Assembly (NCBI GenBank): GCA_002633005.1
Contig: NMRA01000016.1
Location: forward strand, 223,396 to 287,395
Reading direction: 5' to 3'
Length of the DNA: 64,000 nt
From: Phoronis australis
Taxonomy: Eukaryota > Phoronida > Phoronidae
Shown here: piece by piece, positions 36,701 to 50,700 of the stretch
Layout of the letters: every line of letters begins with the position of its first letter
Numbering within the stretch: the first letter of the stretch is position 1
The notes under the pieces: generated by a model
What the model was told of the DNA's origin: nothing
Seen by the model: only the letters and a program-made list of their open reading frames with translations
Database searches by the model: none
Program-made: the position numbers and the translations under genes

Positions 36701-39700
36701 GATTACGTCAGATCACAAGTATACCTCTTGAAAATGGTTGCCGAGAACCAGTTTTCACTGAACAACAGCAATGTCCGTTATTCAGTGAAACTAGTTTCCA
36801 GTAGACATTTTGAAGGACTGTTAACTCTCCCTTTACCACATTTTCAGTTAAGTATATGTAAGACCTTATCAACAAGTCTATATTTAGCCAAATATCTGCA
36901 ACACTACAGAATTTAACTCGGCAAAAGAACATTTTCTGAAAGCAGAAAACCTGAAAACTTGTTTTTCACTTATCAGCCATTAACTGTGTCACGAGACCAC
37001 ATCTTTCTAAAGAGCAAATCTTTGCAAAAACGAAAGGTAAATAGGGATAGTAAAACAAGAGTATCAATAACATGGCAAATTTCATTTGAATATATAAATG
37101 TTCAAGGTGATATCTCAAAACCAATAAGTTTTCTAAATTATCATTATGTTCTTATGCAACTTTTGGAATTTATCACTTATTTTTGATAGCTCCTCATGCA
37201 AAAATCGAATATTTTAACAAAAATTTCTAATAGCGTTTTGCTTACCTAAAGCATCGTATCTTAAAGTTACATATGAATCCTAAGAATTGAGAAATAATGT
37301 TCCGAAGCTAGCCAAATTTTGACATTTTTCTAAGTTAAACTTAAAAATCCAAGTGAAGGGCATACATACATCCTTGTGGGTGAAGAGTGTTCTGCAAGTG
37401 AGCAAAGAATCAAACATGGTGCAAACTGCCATTGCGCTTTCATAGAACAATGACTACTAAGATTTTGGACAAAAATAAATTGCCAAAATCAATCTTTTTT
37501 ATCACTGCATAGGCCTCTAACCCAGAACATTATGGAAGATCACTACATCCAAAAACAAGCACTACTTTCACTAGCTGCGCATGTCACTATCATTTTTACA
37601 GCAAAATGAAAAGGTACCGCTATGCGATGCAGTTTCAATCACTTGCAATGCAAAGTAGAAAGAACATGAGGGTTTTAAAATAAGGCTCAGGATTTCAAAA
37701 ACAGCTCAGAGCTTTGACAAACGTGACTCACAACATTTCAAACCCGATACACCATCACGTTTGAATAGATGCAGAGAAAATACACGACCTGCGACTGCTA
37801 TAATTCTTCAGACATTTCACACAAAAACAATTTCCGTACAGGCGATTTCTTTAATTCAAAAGCTGAAAACCTTGCAACAACCACTAATTATTCTACACTT
37901 TGTTTTACATCAACTCTAGGCAACTGTACCGTATAAACCATGATGACAAAACTTTTACATTTACCTTTGTTGAGATAGTTAACATTAAATTCTGCTTTTC
38001 TGACATACAGTTATAAATTCTTATAAAACGCACAGTAAATACTACACATTACTAAAATACCTCCACGGCTCCATCTGCCAAGTCTACTCTAAAACAAACT
38101 CATGTCACTGCTTACTTCTACCACTCCCGACCCATTTCCACAGGCGCCCTTCGGTTGACACACTAACCCTCAGGTGATGACGATATCATTTCTAAATGTG
38201 GCCACCAATGTACTACTATCAGAAATGCATAGCCATGACATCAATAAAGGAGAGGTGAATATTAAAAATAACTGCCACTTCAATGACATTGCGACTCTGC
38301 TATTCTGCTGCAGACTCAACCGGCTCTCTTCAAACGAAACTGAGAAGTGTCATTATTGTCAAATGGTAATCAACTGTTTGGTCATGGTGAGGAATATACA
38401 CCGGACAAGCTGATAATATATTTCTGGTGAATTAAGATTAATGAACAAAAGTGCATCTTCCTGTACCATTTCGAATACCCAGCCAATCAACATTAGTTAT
38501 TGATTTTCCATTGGTCAATAATTCCCACATACTAGTTAGTGTGTACAGGAGACCTAGTCAATTTTATAACCATCAAAATGTCTTCAGATGTGAATGCAAG
38601 TCACGGATTACTAGTTATGAGCAGAGCGAAAGTATGATAATATCAAACACAATGTATAAGCTCTCTATGACTGTAACCTTATCGGAATTAGATAAGATGA
38701 AACTTAAACCGCAGATATTAAAAAATGTCCTTGTTAAAACACCTACTAAAAGCGACACATAAAACACTGTGTAATAGAATGCTTAAATGTAAATACCAAA
38801 ATTTCTTAACTGACGTGGGTAAAACCTGTATCACAAACAAACATCAGTGAAAGACGAAGGAATGATCTAAAAAGCATTCAGCGATTCCTTCAAGGCCTTA
38901 TAGAACACAGAAAACAATTTCTTTCATCCATTGTTCGTTACCTAAACAACAAAGTTCAACTATAGACTTACAAAATCAAGATCCCAATCCTACCATAGTG
39001 TCAGTCTAGTATGGCACAGACAATATACCTGACAGTTCATGCAAGTAGCCATTGTGTCACATGAACACGTCACATGGGGGATGCTGTACCAGTGATAGCC
39101 AGCATGTACCAAGCTCCACATTAATATTCTGAAGATAATCACGGCCCCTTTCCGTATTGTCAGAGCCAGTAATTTAGATACGCTTATAAGACTCCGATTA
39201 CTAGGATTAAAAAGCAAAATTCGGATCATATTGCAAATTATTCAATTCTTTAAAGATTCTTTGGATCACCGTTAATAGTTATTTTCCGATATAGAGGTGA
39301 CGTAGTAATTTGTAAGCAACATACGGTGCCGTCTGCAGTTTACATGAACTTGGATGGAGATTTTAAATCGGTGAAATTTCTCATAATTTTTTAATCCACT
39401 CACACCGCCATCATACAATCCACCCAGTGGGTTGTTCAAATGATTCGTGAAAAAGTCCATACCTAAATGTACTTGAATGAAAGAAAATTTTGTTTCGTGT
39501 TCACAGACTCCAGAAATCGTCATTTGAAATTGGATTCACAACACAAAAAAAGTCCCACTGAAAAAATAGTGCCACTATTGTATCCTTCTTTCCGAAAAAA
39601 CAAACTATGTATTGCAGCATCAAGTTCAACCAAACTAGCTATCACCAGGACGACTACACTGACATGTGATCATATGGTTCGAAGTTCCAAATTTCTTTAT

Positions 39701-41365
39701 CTCAAGATTGGATGACTTTCATGTCACAAGGTCAATTCATATTGGAGAATATGTATTTGCTCTATTTATTTATGTAATTACTCGTTTACATAACACTGGA
39801 AACTGAAGTGAAAGCCAGCATTGTAACAAATAGAGAAATGAACAATAAATGGAAATAAGGGTTGCTGCCATTCACAAATAATACAACTATGAAATAAGAA
39901 TGGTTACACTAGGAATTTGAAGCGTTTTCACATATTCCAAGTATTCTAAAAGTTCTATAGAAAGGTATACAAGTGTCCCTGAATCTGACTACAGAGAAAG
40001 GCTGAATTGATTGTTCAGACTGTGCAGCTGACTTGTATAGATTTTGCACGCTCACCAGAAAGGGTTCTTTATTATATTACTGCATTCTACGCTCAGTTTT
40101 TATGGACGAAAACATCTCAACAGCTCGGTTGCTTGTCTTTGACCTTGGCACATCAGGTGCATCAATATCTACATTGAATCTGCACAGCTCATTGCGTTTG
40201 GTGTTAAAACTCAAAATTTTCTTGTTCTTTCAGGAATCAGAAGCAATAGCCAAGTTATGGCACAGCGGTCATACAATGAAACTTGCCTTGTGGCTAGATG
40301 GTGATGAGTCGTTACTACACAGTGCATTTGAATGGTGATAAAATGCAGTGGATTTCCACGTGATTTTTATTTGCGATCATCATGCTGTCAAATTACCACT
40401 GTTGTTCGGTAGAATATTTAAATAATTCACAAAAAATGTTACAACATCTCAAAATGTCTGTGAATGAAAGAAATTACGTTTGAAATGGTCAGAAGACATT
40501 TTAAAATTTTGCTGAAATCTTCTCTACATTACAGTTTTGCCATTTACACCCTGTGCTCATTATGCATTTCAATTAAAAGTCAGTCCATTTTCAGTGGCGC
40601 GTTTAGGGGGCCCCTAAAATTTCCCAGATTCCAGTTGACAGTTCGGGGCGCGAATGTTTGATGGGCAGAATCCTGGTTAATATTCTGCCCTGCCTCCTCC
40701 CCCCAACTCAAAATCCTGGACCCGCCCCTGATTTTGACAAGTGTATATAAGTTAGAGAACCAGGAAATCACTAAATAATGCTCCCTTATTTAGTGTATGA
40801 AACTGGTTCCGTAAATCAGGGTCCATTGTATCCGACTAGTGCCTATAGGTTTTCACACCCGCAGATCAACTGTGAATGGACAGTGGGAGAGGTAGATAAA
40901 ATTAACTGGAAAAATGTAGCTGGTGGAAATACAACCATAATATTTAAGCCAGAATACTTCAGATAAATTTGATTTTATACATTGTAATCAACCACTGACA
41001 AAAATCGGCGAAATCAATAAACTCGACATTGAATTATCTAATCATGACAAAAATTTTTAGTTTTACTTGGTCATTCAGCGAGTCCCAGTAAGAGTTTAGT
41101 AAGTGGATAACACTTATTAAGAAACACGTTAAAAAGAAAATGCTCGTGAACTGGCTATTAAGGACAGCTGATACCAGCAACCAAATCTTCGCCAAAACAA
41201 CTTGTCACCGAGACGAGACCAGCAGCAGTGGCCTCCGGGGTCAGTGACAAGTCGGATGGAAAAAGTATTCCGACAGTGACAGTACAAACCTGTGAAAACC
41301 ATCGCTGACGATGCTCCCATTACACCGAAGAACGGTGTGTAAATAGGTTCACCAGTGGCAACCAT
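33735..41365 (-). CDS. ATP6V0C: V-type H+-ATPase 16-kDa proteolipid subunit c, 3 exons, complete
   Basis: Proton-carrying ring subunit of the membrane Vo sector, which acidifies lysosomes, endosomes and secretory vesicles. Exons on the minus strand: 41365-41290 (start ATGGTTGCCACTGG), 35404-35221 and 33939-33735 (stop TAG). Phases 1 and 2 agree, giving 154 aa against 155 in human. Four hydrophobic helices are readable: [14 protein letters not shown] then [54 protein letters not shown]; and [20 protein letters not shown]. The proton-binding glutamate of helix 4 is Glu138. Only the extreme N-terminus ([10 protein letters not shown]) and the loop [15 protein letters not shown] vary from vertebrates. 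Intron 1 is 5.9 kb; intron 2 has a ten-unit minisatellite and an inserted element. The gene shares a short head-to-head promoter with PWP2. Confidence 0.98.
34024..34318. repeat. Minisatellite of ten 29-bp units in ATP6V0C intron 2
   Basis: TTCACAC or a variant recurs at 34029, 34058, 34087 and so on to 34290, exactly every 29 bp. The unit is of the form CTGTTCACACGGGTGTAGAG plus AACAAAACA. Units differ by a few substitutions (ACGGGTG, ATGACTG, ACGGCTG). It lies about 85 bp from exon 3 and does not include the junction. Confidence 0.97.
34990..35190 (-). mobile_element. Fragment of the TGCGCCCAC element (left end, inverted)
   Basis: Read on the minus strand it has TGCACCCACGTATTCTTATG, GTGGGTGCGCATTGCCGTCA and CTTCCCAGTGGCAGTTAT. 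These parallel the left end of the 7855-9160 element (TGCGCCCACATATTTATATG, CATTATGCCGTCA, CCTAGTGGCAATTTT). It lies about 35 bp from ATP6V0C exon 2. Confidence 0.75.
36965..37340. repeat. Diverged dispersed repeat, copy c
   Basis: Starts near GTCACGAGACCACATCTTTC and ends near GCTAGCCAAATTTTGACATT, paralleling the blocks at 10900-11300 and 4515-4690. Patchy similarity, ends undefined. Confidence 0.4.
40592..40730. mobile_element. Short hAT-like MITE
   Basis: The left end CAGTGGCGCGTTTAGGGGGC and right end CCTGGACCCGCCCCTG (reverse complement CAGGGGCGGGTCCAGG) form imperfect inverted ends of about 16 bp. This is the CAGGGGCGGATCCAGG-type terminus typical of hAT elements. ATTTT flanks both sides, which fits part of an 8-bp target duplication. 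No coding capacity. Confidence 0.75.
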
Positions 41366-41731
41366 TTTAACAAATAATTACGTTATACAGACACAAAACG
41401 AAGTATTTAGTGGAAGTAATTTTTTGTCGCCTGCTCCCTTGCCTCCAAGACGAAAAGATGGAGGTGTCGATTTTATCATGTGACCTCTACTAGTTATATC
41501 ATATTGTCTTGTTACGTAGCTGTTCATTGGTTAGCTCGTGAAATATCTACACATTTTACCCAATAGGTTGGCGTGCTACATCGCCGGCTTTTCCAATGAC
41601 GTCAAATTATCGATGGTGCGCAGCCTCCGTGACCGACCTTGAAGTACGATAAACACATGTCGACAACGAGATGTTGGTTGCAGTTTGTCATTCTGCGTGA
41701 AAAATTGTGAAGCGTAATCGAAGTTTTCACC
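41366..41731. promoter_or_regulatory. Putative bidirectional promoter of ATP6V0C and PWP2
   Basis: Only 366 bp separate the two divergent start codons. Visible candidate sites: CCAATGACGTCA (41593-41604), a CCAAT box fused to a full cAMP-response element; CCAAT at 41560-41564; an inverted CCAAT (ATTGG) at 41526-41530; and TCATGTGA (41476-41483), an E-box/M-box like the CLEAR sites through which TFEB-family factors drive lysosomal genes in vertebrates. There is no obvious TATA box, as expected for housekeeping promoters. Site function is inferred from consensus only. Confidence 0.7.
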
Positions 41732-44700
41732 ATGAAGTTTGCTTATGAGGTAATACCAGTGTTGCGTTACCTAGAGGGCGTTATATAACATTGGTGTGAA
41801 CTTGGCGATGGGTCGATGGACCATAGGGGCTTGACGGGTTTTACAACGCCGGGGACACCGGTCGTCCTCAGCTCAGGCTCAGGTTCAGCTTCTGATCGTC
41901 CCATAGCAAACACAAAACTCAATAAATTTTCAAAAAATAGAGGTTCAACAAACCATGAGGAATTGTTCTTTCTCCCAATAGGCAATATTATAGCCAGCCA
42001 GCTAGCTGTATGAAGACTTTCGTCAAAATGCAGCTGGGTCCCACTGCGTGTATTTCTTCCGTAGACCCCGAAATTGCACACAGCCAGGGTAGTTCTGTTC
42101 GTCACCGCGCCGTGAAATTTGTATCAACATGTAAAGCTTAAGACCGGACGGTGTGCATGCAAAATCTGGGACTCAACCGACACTCACCTTGCTCGTTACA
42201 GCCGTTTAAGTGAAAAACAATGCAATAAACGTCATTTTCTTGCGTAACTCTCTGCCTTTTCTAACAATGAAAAGTATTTCGTCGTTTTGAAAACAGTACG
42301 CTCGCCATTTCCTAAATTTTTGCGACATCTCTCGGGAGATGATGATAGCTTGGCAGCAACAAAATTTCTTCTGAAATTATTGATTTTTCGGTACCAAAAT
42401 TCTAAAAACTTTTAATTAAGTGAAACCAGTTCTGATAATTTGTTGTGACGTGTACGCAACCTTGTGAAAGAACAACAGTTGATTGAAGAATCGGCGAAAA
42501 AGAAACTGGCCAATAGGTGACGCAAAATTTCATGGCGCCGAAAGCCGTCACTAAAGATCGCTCCACAACTTTAGCAGCAGAATAACGGTAGAACGCCATT
42601 TTTGCCAACCCCGTTAAATAATTTAAATTACTCAAGGAAGACTGTAGTTTTTAATAACGCTAATTTTGTGTCAGATTTTATCTTACCACTTTTTTACCCG
42701 CATCGGTGCAAAGCTGTATATTTATACAGCTTTGTACCAAGGCTATACCATTTACAGTGTCCAGCTCCACCGAGTTCGCAACAAATTCATGGTCAAAGCA
42801 CAAAAATCTTCCCAAAAAGTTGTTGCACACCAGAAATATGCTACACGGAAATTGTCGGTTTGTCACGGAAGGTCACGACATCAATAACTCCACTTAGCCA
42901 GACCATTTCTTAACCTTCCGTGGTGAACGGGCAATTGCCGTCGATTCGTAACTCATTGGATTATTCCGACGATGAGAAGCTGAGGACGCCTGTGGCTGGG
43001 GACACTAAACACTCCACAGTCTCTAGTTGAACTACAGACGGGGAAACGCTTCGTACGCCGGAAGCTTTTCAGCAAATTATGCCTCACACTGCTTAAAAAA
43101 TCAAGGTTGCGTTGTTATAAGTGCCTTTTGCTCTTAGAGGGACACCTTAGGAGGCCGTCGTTGTCTTTAATTCCTTCCAATTCAACCAAAAGTTCCATTA
43201 TCAAACTTTTTCTTCAAGCAACTCCTTCGTTCAGTTCCCCAAATCAGAAACTGGCCACTTGTAACACTGTACGCGGCATGTGGTATGACGTCATATACCC
43301 TGGTGTGCATTGTGTAAAAATGGCCAGTTTCTGATTTTGGGAACTGAACGAAGGACTGATTGAAGAAAAAGTGTGATAACAGGAGTATTTGTTGGAGTTG
43401 GAGGGAATTAAATACATCGAACGCCTCCTAAGGTGTCCCTCTATGCCCAAAACGTACTCATAACAACGCGACTTTGACGTTTTAATCAGTGTGAGGCATA
43501 ATTCGCTAAAAGGATTCCGGTATTGGAAGCTCCTGTAGGAGCTTCACCATCTCTACTGGCCATCTAGAGACGGTGGTCACTGTCTAGGGACAGATTAGAC
43601 AGTGATCAACGTCTCCAGCTGGCAAGTAGATACAGTGGCACTGTCAACCGGACTTTAAGTTTTACTGAACGCACCTCCAGTATACACCATAAGTAAAGGG
43701 TATACAGCCTACATTACAGAATGACAAGGATGCACGGAACTCTGGGGAGGTTCGAATCCCACCACTACATGCATCATGTAGTTGCGCGATAACAAATCTC
43801 ACCAGACTTACAGCGCATCTGTGTCGCTGCATGATGTCCGCTGTATTCCCTTCCTTACTTACATGGTGTGTACTAGAAGTATGTTGTAACAGATCGAAGC
43901 AAGCCCCTATGATGAAACCACAAGTCGCATGGCTCGGAATTGAAGTTATGTATATGGGGAGTGTAACCACTTGCTATCCTATCCTGCTGTACCACGATGG
44001 ATCATCATAGGGTAGCTAGCGTATCATGTAGTGCTGAGATTTAGAAGTTCTCGAGACCATCGTGGTATAGCAGGAAATCGAGTGGTTACCCTTCCTTTAT
44101 TACATAGTGTATGTGCTAAAAAAATTGAGATAAGCTCCGTGGTTAAGCCTAGCTTGGCCATGGCCACGGGCATTTAAAAATAAAACTTTGTCTTTGTCAC
44201 TTTTCCTTTTTATACTTTGGGTGGTGGGTCATGGGTATTGATTGAAATAGTGGCGCCAACCCGATCGAGTACGGTACTAAAATTGCCATTTTTCAGAGGC
44301 TTAGATTGTTTTTACTGAAATGTTGGTAACCAGGTGAGTGTTAGTGGACTCTCAAATTTTGCATGCTCCCCATCCAATTAATAGCTCTACACATTGATAC
44401 AATTTTCGTTACTAGATGACAAAGAGAACTATTGGAACGGCGTGAACTTTTGAGGTCTGTATAAAATTTGAGTGCATTGGTTACTGGCTGTATTTTGATG
44501 CTAGTCAGTCTTCCCACAGCTGGCTGGATAACTAAATCGCTACAGATGCTTAAAAAGCCATGTCAAAAGGGAAGTAAAATTAGTGAAAAGTTATATTTGT
44601 TTAGAAATGAAGTTTCCTTTGTCTGTTATATTATGTGCCACTATGGAGAATTTTTGCAATACATATCCGAAAACACGATCATTCCGATTTGCCTTATGTC

Positions 44701-47700
44701 TTCATTACAAACTTATGAAATTATTCCTAAATTGCATAAAATATTCTGAAAAAACACAATTTTGTCCTTACCTCGGCCTTCTGTATTCTTGGCCCTTGGA
44801 ATGCATTTGGGATTCTCAGGGCTCAACTCTTAGCATTAAGCCTACTTGCCAAATTCGACCTGGCTAAATTACCAAGTGCCAAACGGAAACTGAAATCTCC
44901 AAAACAAGGAAACTTTGTGGGCGGGGCTATGAAAGTCCTGGCCGTGTGACAAAAAGTTGGTAACAGCTGCAAGTGAAGTGAATGAGATACCTTAATCAAA
45001 GAAGCGGCGAACTAGACAAATGTCGGTCGATGTATCCAGGTTTGCCCAGGCGGCATTTCTTAGTCAAATGACAAATTAGGAGTGCCCCGTGTGCTCAGTA
45101 ATGGCCAATTTTGAGTGCGTAATCGAATGTGAGGGTGGCAGCTTGGGATTTTTTCCAAAATCTGAGGTTACATTGGTTACCAACAGGTTGCCAAATCGAG
45201 CCTCAGCGTGGGTTTTGCAGGGGTGACAATCTCGCCATTCATTACAAGCAAAACATTGATCACACTAGGTTCCTTAATGAGATGCTTGCGTCTGTGAAAC
45301 TCTATCCTGCTTTCATTATTCATATCATAAAACAGCACTATTCGACGAACTTGTGTACTATTCGTTAATTCATTTCAGTTCTCCAACCTTCTTGGCACCG
45401 TCTACCGTAAAGGTAACATCACGTTCACACCAGATGGCAATAGCGTCGTCAGCCCCGTGGGAAACAGGGTCACTGTATTTGACCTGAAGAAGTGAGTACA
45501 CCTGAGTACAACCAGGCCTGTGTTGTCTCAAAATAGTTCTCATAGTTACTTAAAGGTGCAAAGGTTTCAGTTCTACTTACTTGAAGTGGCGACACGCATT
45601 CCACGGAAGAAACAAACTTTTGATTTAGATCAATTTCCGCTTGCTCAGGTGATTGAAGCACTTTCAGGATTGCATAGAACTGACAGGTCCTTATTCCTGA
45701 AGACTGTACTTGATGCATAAAATGATGCGCTGCAACAAGCCAAGTTGTAATTCTTGATCTTTTGAAGCCCAGCTTCACTTAGGAGCAATTTGACACAAAC
45801 AAATGATCTAAATCAATTTTTTTGTGTTGGGAGGAAGGTTATCACCACCTTAAATGGGAAACCAACATGTGTATTAAATAAGCTTATCAAACTGGACTTG
45901 TTAGTGGAATAGAGACAAAACCAGCTGTTGAACTGAGTGGTCAAATGGGCTTGCAGGTTATGTGAAGGAATAATTGTAGTTTGAAAAAAATGATGGTGAT
46001 AGCAGGACAAAATCCAAGAACATGCCACTTTCACGTTTATAAATGTTTCTGTAGTCCGTAGTCAACTTAAATTGTTGTTGTGTAAAGGAAAATTGCTCTT
46101 GGTTGTGCCATTCAAAATGGTATTTTTGTTCACCTGTGAACATTTTCAGAACATTGGTGTCTGTGTTTCAGCAACAAATCTGGAACTCTACCTATCGAAA
46201 GTCGTCTCAACATTTCTTGTGTGGCACTTGCTCCTAATGGAATGACTATGATCATTGTAGATGAAGGTTTGTACTAGGGTGTGTGTACACACAGGGCTGC
46301 TGACTGTCAACTCGCATGTTTTTATTTGGGTGACCATTGTGTTTTCTATAAAATAAGAAAATGAATTAGAGTCGTCTTCATTTCTGAGCTATTTTAGCTC
46401 AAACAGCATCAGAATGTGGAATTTGACCTCAAAAGTGTGCCAGTTTCAAAGATTGCTATTACTGCGCCACATCTCTTAAAATGTCAATTATGGTATGTCG
46501 TTGGGTTTGTGATTACTATAACTTTATATTCTTATAATCAATTTAAAATTGACATTTGAATTAAATCACACATCACACCTAACCTAATGCCCACTAATGC
46601 TTATAATGTTTAGTCCATGACATCGCTCACTCTTGTTAAACTCCAGGCAAAATCAACATTGTTCAAATTTAATAATTTAATTTGTTTGAAGTAAAAAGTT
46701 AATACTCAAATGTTTTGAGGGCCCTCTTGGAAAGCAGTGCTGTAACTGAAGAGGCCACCCTCATTTTAAGTATCACAATAAATAAAATAAAATAAGTTAG
46801 TCAGTGTCCTAAAACAAGGATTGTTTTACAGCAAGCTGCGTCGGACTCCCTTGAGAAAATAATCTTTTTACCGCACGACTGTCCTAGATTAGTATTTGAT
46901 TAAAATTCGAGCTGATAAACGCAATAAATATTGTGTAAGCCATTGAAAACATATTTCTGTCCCAAACTGAAGACTTTACAATGCAGCCATTCTTGCTCTG
47001 ATCTTGGCATTGATGAAATTAAGTATTCAAAAACTTCTAACACAGTATACTGATATTTCCAACTAGTGGTAAAACTTTTCAAATAAAAAATAAATAAATG
47101 CGTAAATTAATTAAAGTGGCAGTGAAGTTTGCATTGCACATTTTTGTTACTCCAATTTTTCCGGAAACTTTTGTGCATTTTCTTTGGATTGCAATAAGTA
47201 TTCGTAGCCGTAGTTGTGGATGATTTGTCCCCATCAAGGTTGCTAACGTGTTGGCATCTTACAGAGGGTGAGGCTATGCTCTGTAGTTTGGTGAGTAAGA
47301 CGGTGCTTCATTACTACCACTTCCATCGTCCCGTGCACGACATCAAGTTCAGCCCTGACGGCAGGTACGCTTTTAAATCACATGATGGTCATGTTGTTGC
47401 TCACATACTTTTGCCTTGTGTGGTTAAGAAGTTACTCTTTCGCTTCATTGTAGTTGAAAATTTCATAAAATAGATTTTAATGGAACTTAGTTAAGTTGAA
47501 ATTTAAGCCCAAACAATGGTCATTCTATGCAATATTTCCAAACTTAACTGAATTTAATATGAACTGTTTAGTTTAATTTTTATTTTTGGTGGTGCACTGC
47601 CTAAAATGACCACTCTAATGAGTGACAGCTACTCATACATTATGGATACTTAACTGTTATCATATGTAATGTGGTTTCTCACTTTTTATTAAAAATAATA

Positions 47701-50700
47701 GAAAAATAAGGTGAACTCAAACAAGGCCGAAAGTTATGGAATGTTTGTTTAGTGATATCTTTTTGGCTGGCGAAATTCGTCCAGTGTTTTAAACTTATGA
47801 TTGAAAAGAAAGTCGAGTGTTTTGAAAAGGGCATGGAAATAATTCCTTAGTTGGCAGCCATGTTATCTTGTCGCTGACCAGTCAGCAACATACATGATGC
47901 CTTAGTTCTGCTCTTGTACTCTGAAGCAGTCGTGCTCACACAAAACGGCTTGGAATTTTCCTCTTTTTTGGTTTCGATTTCCTTTTATTTGACTTCAGTT
48001 TCCTCCTTTTTCACCTCTTTTTATCATTATTCTGGCTTTATTCATTCAAAAACCTTTATTTCAGTTAAATTTTATGGCACAAAAAACATTTTCACACAAC
48101 CCTATGCATTTTGTAGAACGATACAACACATGGATAATTTTCCTCTTTTTTGCTGTTGGTCATTCCAAGCCCTGACAAAAGTACTCCATTCTTACATAAA
48201 CACCCAGCTCCAACCTCAGTCTTCTTGCATGGAGCTTCACTCCTGTATGCAGAGTATGTTGGAGAGCTTGTACTGTGTGAGTCCAAGTGAGAGTTTGGGG
48301 GTCATGAACTGTGTTTTTGGGTACGTAAGTATTGTTATGTGTGTACAGGCATGAGTTTATTAAGTTGTCGAACTGGATTTTATCGGGCTCGTGAGACGTG
48401 TTTATGGGTACAGCACATGTGACGCTCTGGTAACCTATCAGTGAGCACCATCATTCACTAATTTGCCTGGCAGATTTTATAAAATACATTCACCACTTAG
48501 GCCCTTAAAATGGCTTATGAGTTCCCAGGTGTTCCTTTCATCTATCACGTTAATACTTATTGCCACTGAACTTCACTTCCACACTTCATTTGAATCTTTT
48601 CACAGTTTTTGGATGTTTGTAGAGTGAATAACTTTTCCCAACATGGAGTTTTATGTTAGTGTCCATCTCTAATATCATAACAATAACAATAATAGCTTTA
48701 ACTGCACTAATATTGAACATGTGTGTATCATGATAGTATTCTCTCTTTAGTAAATTTGCTGTGACCAAAGAGCGGAACATTCTCCTGTTTCGGGCACCTG
48801 GACACAATATGGAATTCAACCCTTTTGTCCTTGAGCGCACATTTTATGGTAGCTACGACGACACAGTATGCATTGACTGGACCACTGATTCCAGGTGAGT
48901 GTCGTTACCAGGTGTTAGTGATGTGTTACCATAACCTTTTTAGTATGTGTCAAGACATCGAGTAAACAATGCTCAACTTTATATTAAGCGCTATATCGGC
49001 GGGTCAAAAATAACCAACTTATATGTAAAATAAAAGATATAAAGAATAAAGCAATTCGTTCTGTCACAAATTACTCCTACAAGCTCTGTTGCAACCATGA
49101 GGTAATCGCACCAAACAGGAAAACAGTGATATCTGTCTTTATTTTATGACTAAAATTTTTTGTGACGCAAAAATCAAATCGAAATAATAGTCACATTACC
49201 TAAACAATGCTGGATGTACCTTTAAAGAATGGTGATAGTCTCAAGTCTAAACCCGTTGGAATGCTATCCGGTACAAGTCAGCTAAATCAATGATTTATTA
49301 AAGTTAACATTTAATTTGTGTAACATTAATTTTAACCTTAATTTAATGTAAATTAACATTAATTGTTGCCAACTAGTTGGCCATTGTTGGTGTATTTTCA
49401 GGGTATTCTGTATGGGCTCCAAAGACATGAACACGCGGGTGTATGGTGCTCAGCGGTTCTCCAACCTTGTCGTCTACTCCATGGGTGGTCACAGTGACTG
49501 TATTGTGGGCACTTTCTTTGAGAAGGACTCTCTAGATGTATCCTTTCTGTGTCGTTAGTCAAAGCTTCTTGTTTTCACACCCCTTTGCATGGTTGCATGA
49601 AACAGTCCCAAATAGGGACTCGGCTATGTTCCTCATTATTTTATTGCATTTGTGGACTTGTAAAAAAACACCGATTGTCTTTTCTTGTGCTGTTTTATTC
49701 CCCATTACTAAGTATCTTTTTTGCTTTGGCTTGTGTGAAGAGTGAACTCTACGTTGAATTTTTTAGTGTTATTGTAAATTAATAGGATCTTTTCATGCAA
49801 AGCCCCTAGTTTAAGGATCAAGTCCCTATTTTCTCACTGAAATAGGGGCTTAGTTTTTGATAAGTTATTAGAAAATGGCTGTGAGTGAAAAAGGAGCTCG
49901 TAACTGAGATAAAGTGATACCAAAACGTAACACAATCTTGTGGATAAATGAAGACTGAGACATGCAGAAGATTTTGGCAACTTAGTTGAGACCCTATTTT
50001 GGACTGTTTCATTTTAGACTTCTTGATAGAGGACAAATACGCTTGGCAAATCGCACAACTTCCATACGTTTGCACAAAAACTGACAAATTTGAAGAACGT
50101 GCTGACTTCTATTGTTGCCAAGAGGTCACCATGAATGCTTGTTTCTTCCCCCCTGAACAGTTTGTTAACTTGTAATAATAGCGTCAATTGTCCTCTTGTT
50201 GTGTTGTTCCTTAACGTTGCCCTCTTCAGGTGTACTCCATAAGTCAAAATGGCCAGCTTTGTGTTTGGGAGTGTGACACGGAACTGTCAGGCTTGAAACC
50301 GTATGAACCACCGGACCGTGATGACAGCAGCGATGATGATGAAAATGATGATGTCAGCGAAGAGGGGGAAGAGGACGTGCTGTCAGCTGCAAGACTGACG
50401 AAAGGTGGGTGGAAGAAATGGCCTCGCTTCTATTTTATCCCTTGAAAGGGAAAACATTCATTTACATTGTTGCCTTCAGTAAAAATTTAGATCCTTAGTC
50501 GTACATTTTCCTGAGTTAATTGCTGTTCCCGTGGTGATAATGTGCTGTCAATGGAACAGTTGAAATTGGCGTAAACGGCCGGACAGAAGGCCCACATCAC
50601 TTCCATTGTGTTCAATAGAAAGTTGGACATTGTGTTTCCTCAATGGAAGTGAAGGTAGTGCTGAGATGCGGGCCTTTTGTCAGGCCATTTTTTTCACAAA

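Larger units (their letters stand above)
35405..41289 (-). other. ATP6V0C intron 1
   Basis: 5.9 kb with no supportable coding exon on either strand. It is AT-rich, with a diverged repeat block at about 36965-37340 and a hAT-like element at 40592-40730. I see nothing else I can name. Confidence 0.6.
41750..45378 (+). other. PWP2 intron 1
   Basis: 3.6 kb without a supportable exon. It holds a perfect 12-bp hairpin near 42709-42734 (CAAAGCTGTATA and its complement), a large foldback element (43061-43520) and a smaller one (about 43955-44095). GGTTCGAATCC near 43748 matches a pol III B box, but no tRNA can be folded around it. Confidence 0.6.

Noticed and set aside
43740-43770. tRNA gene suggested by GGTTCGAATCC
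   Set aside because: No A box at the right distance and no cloverleaf can be drawn; only an isolated B-box match.
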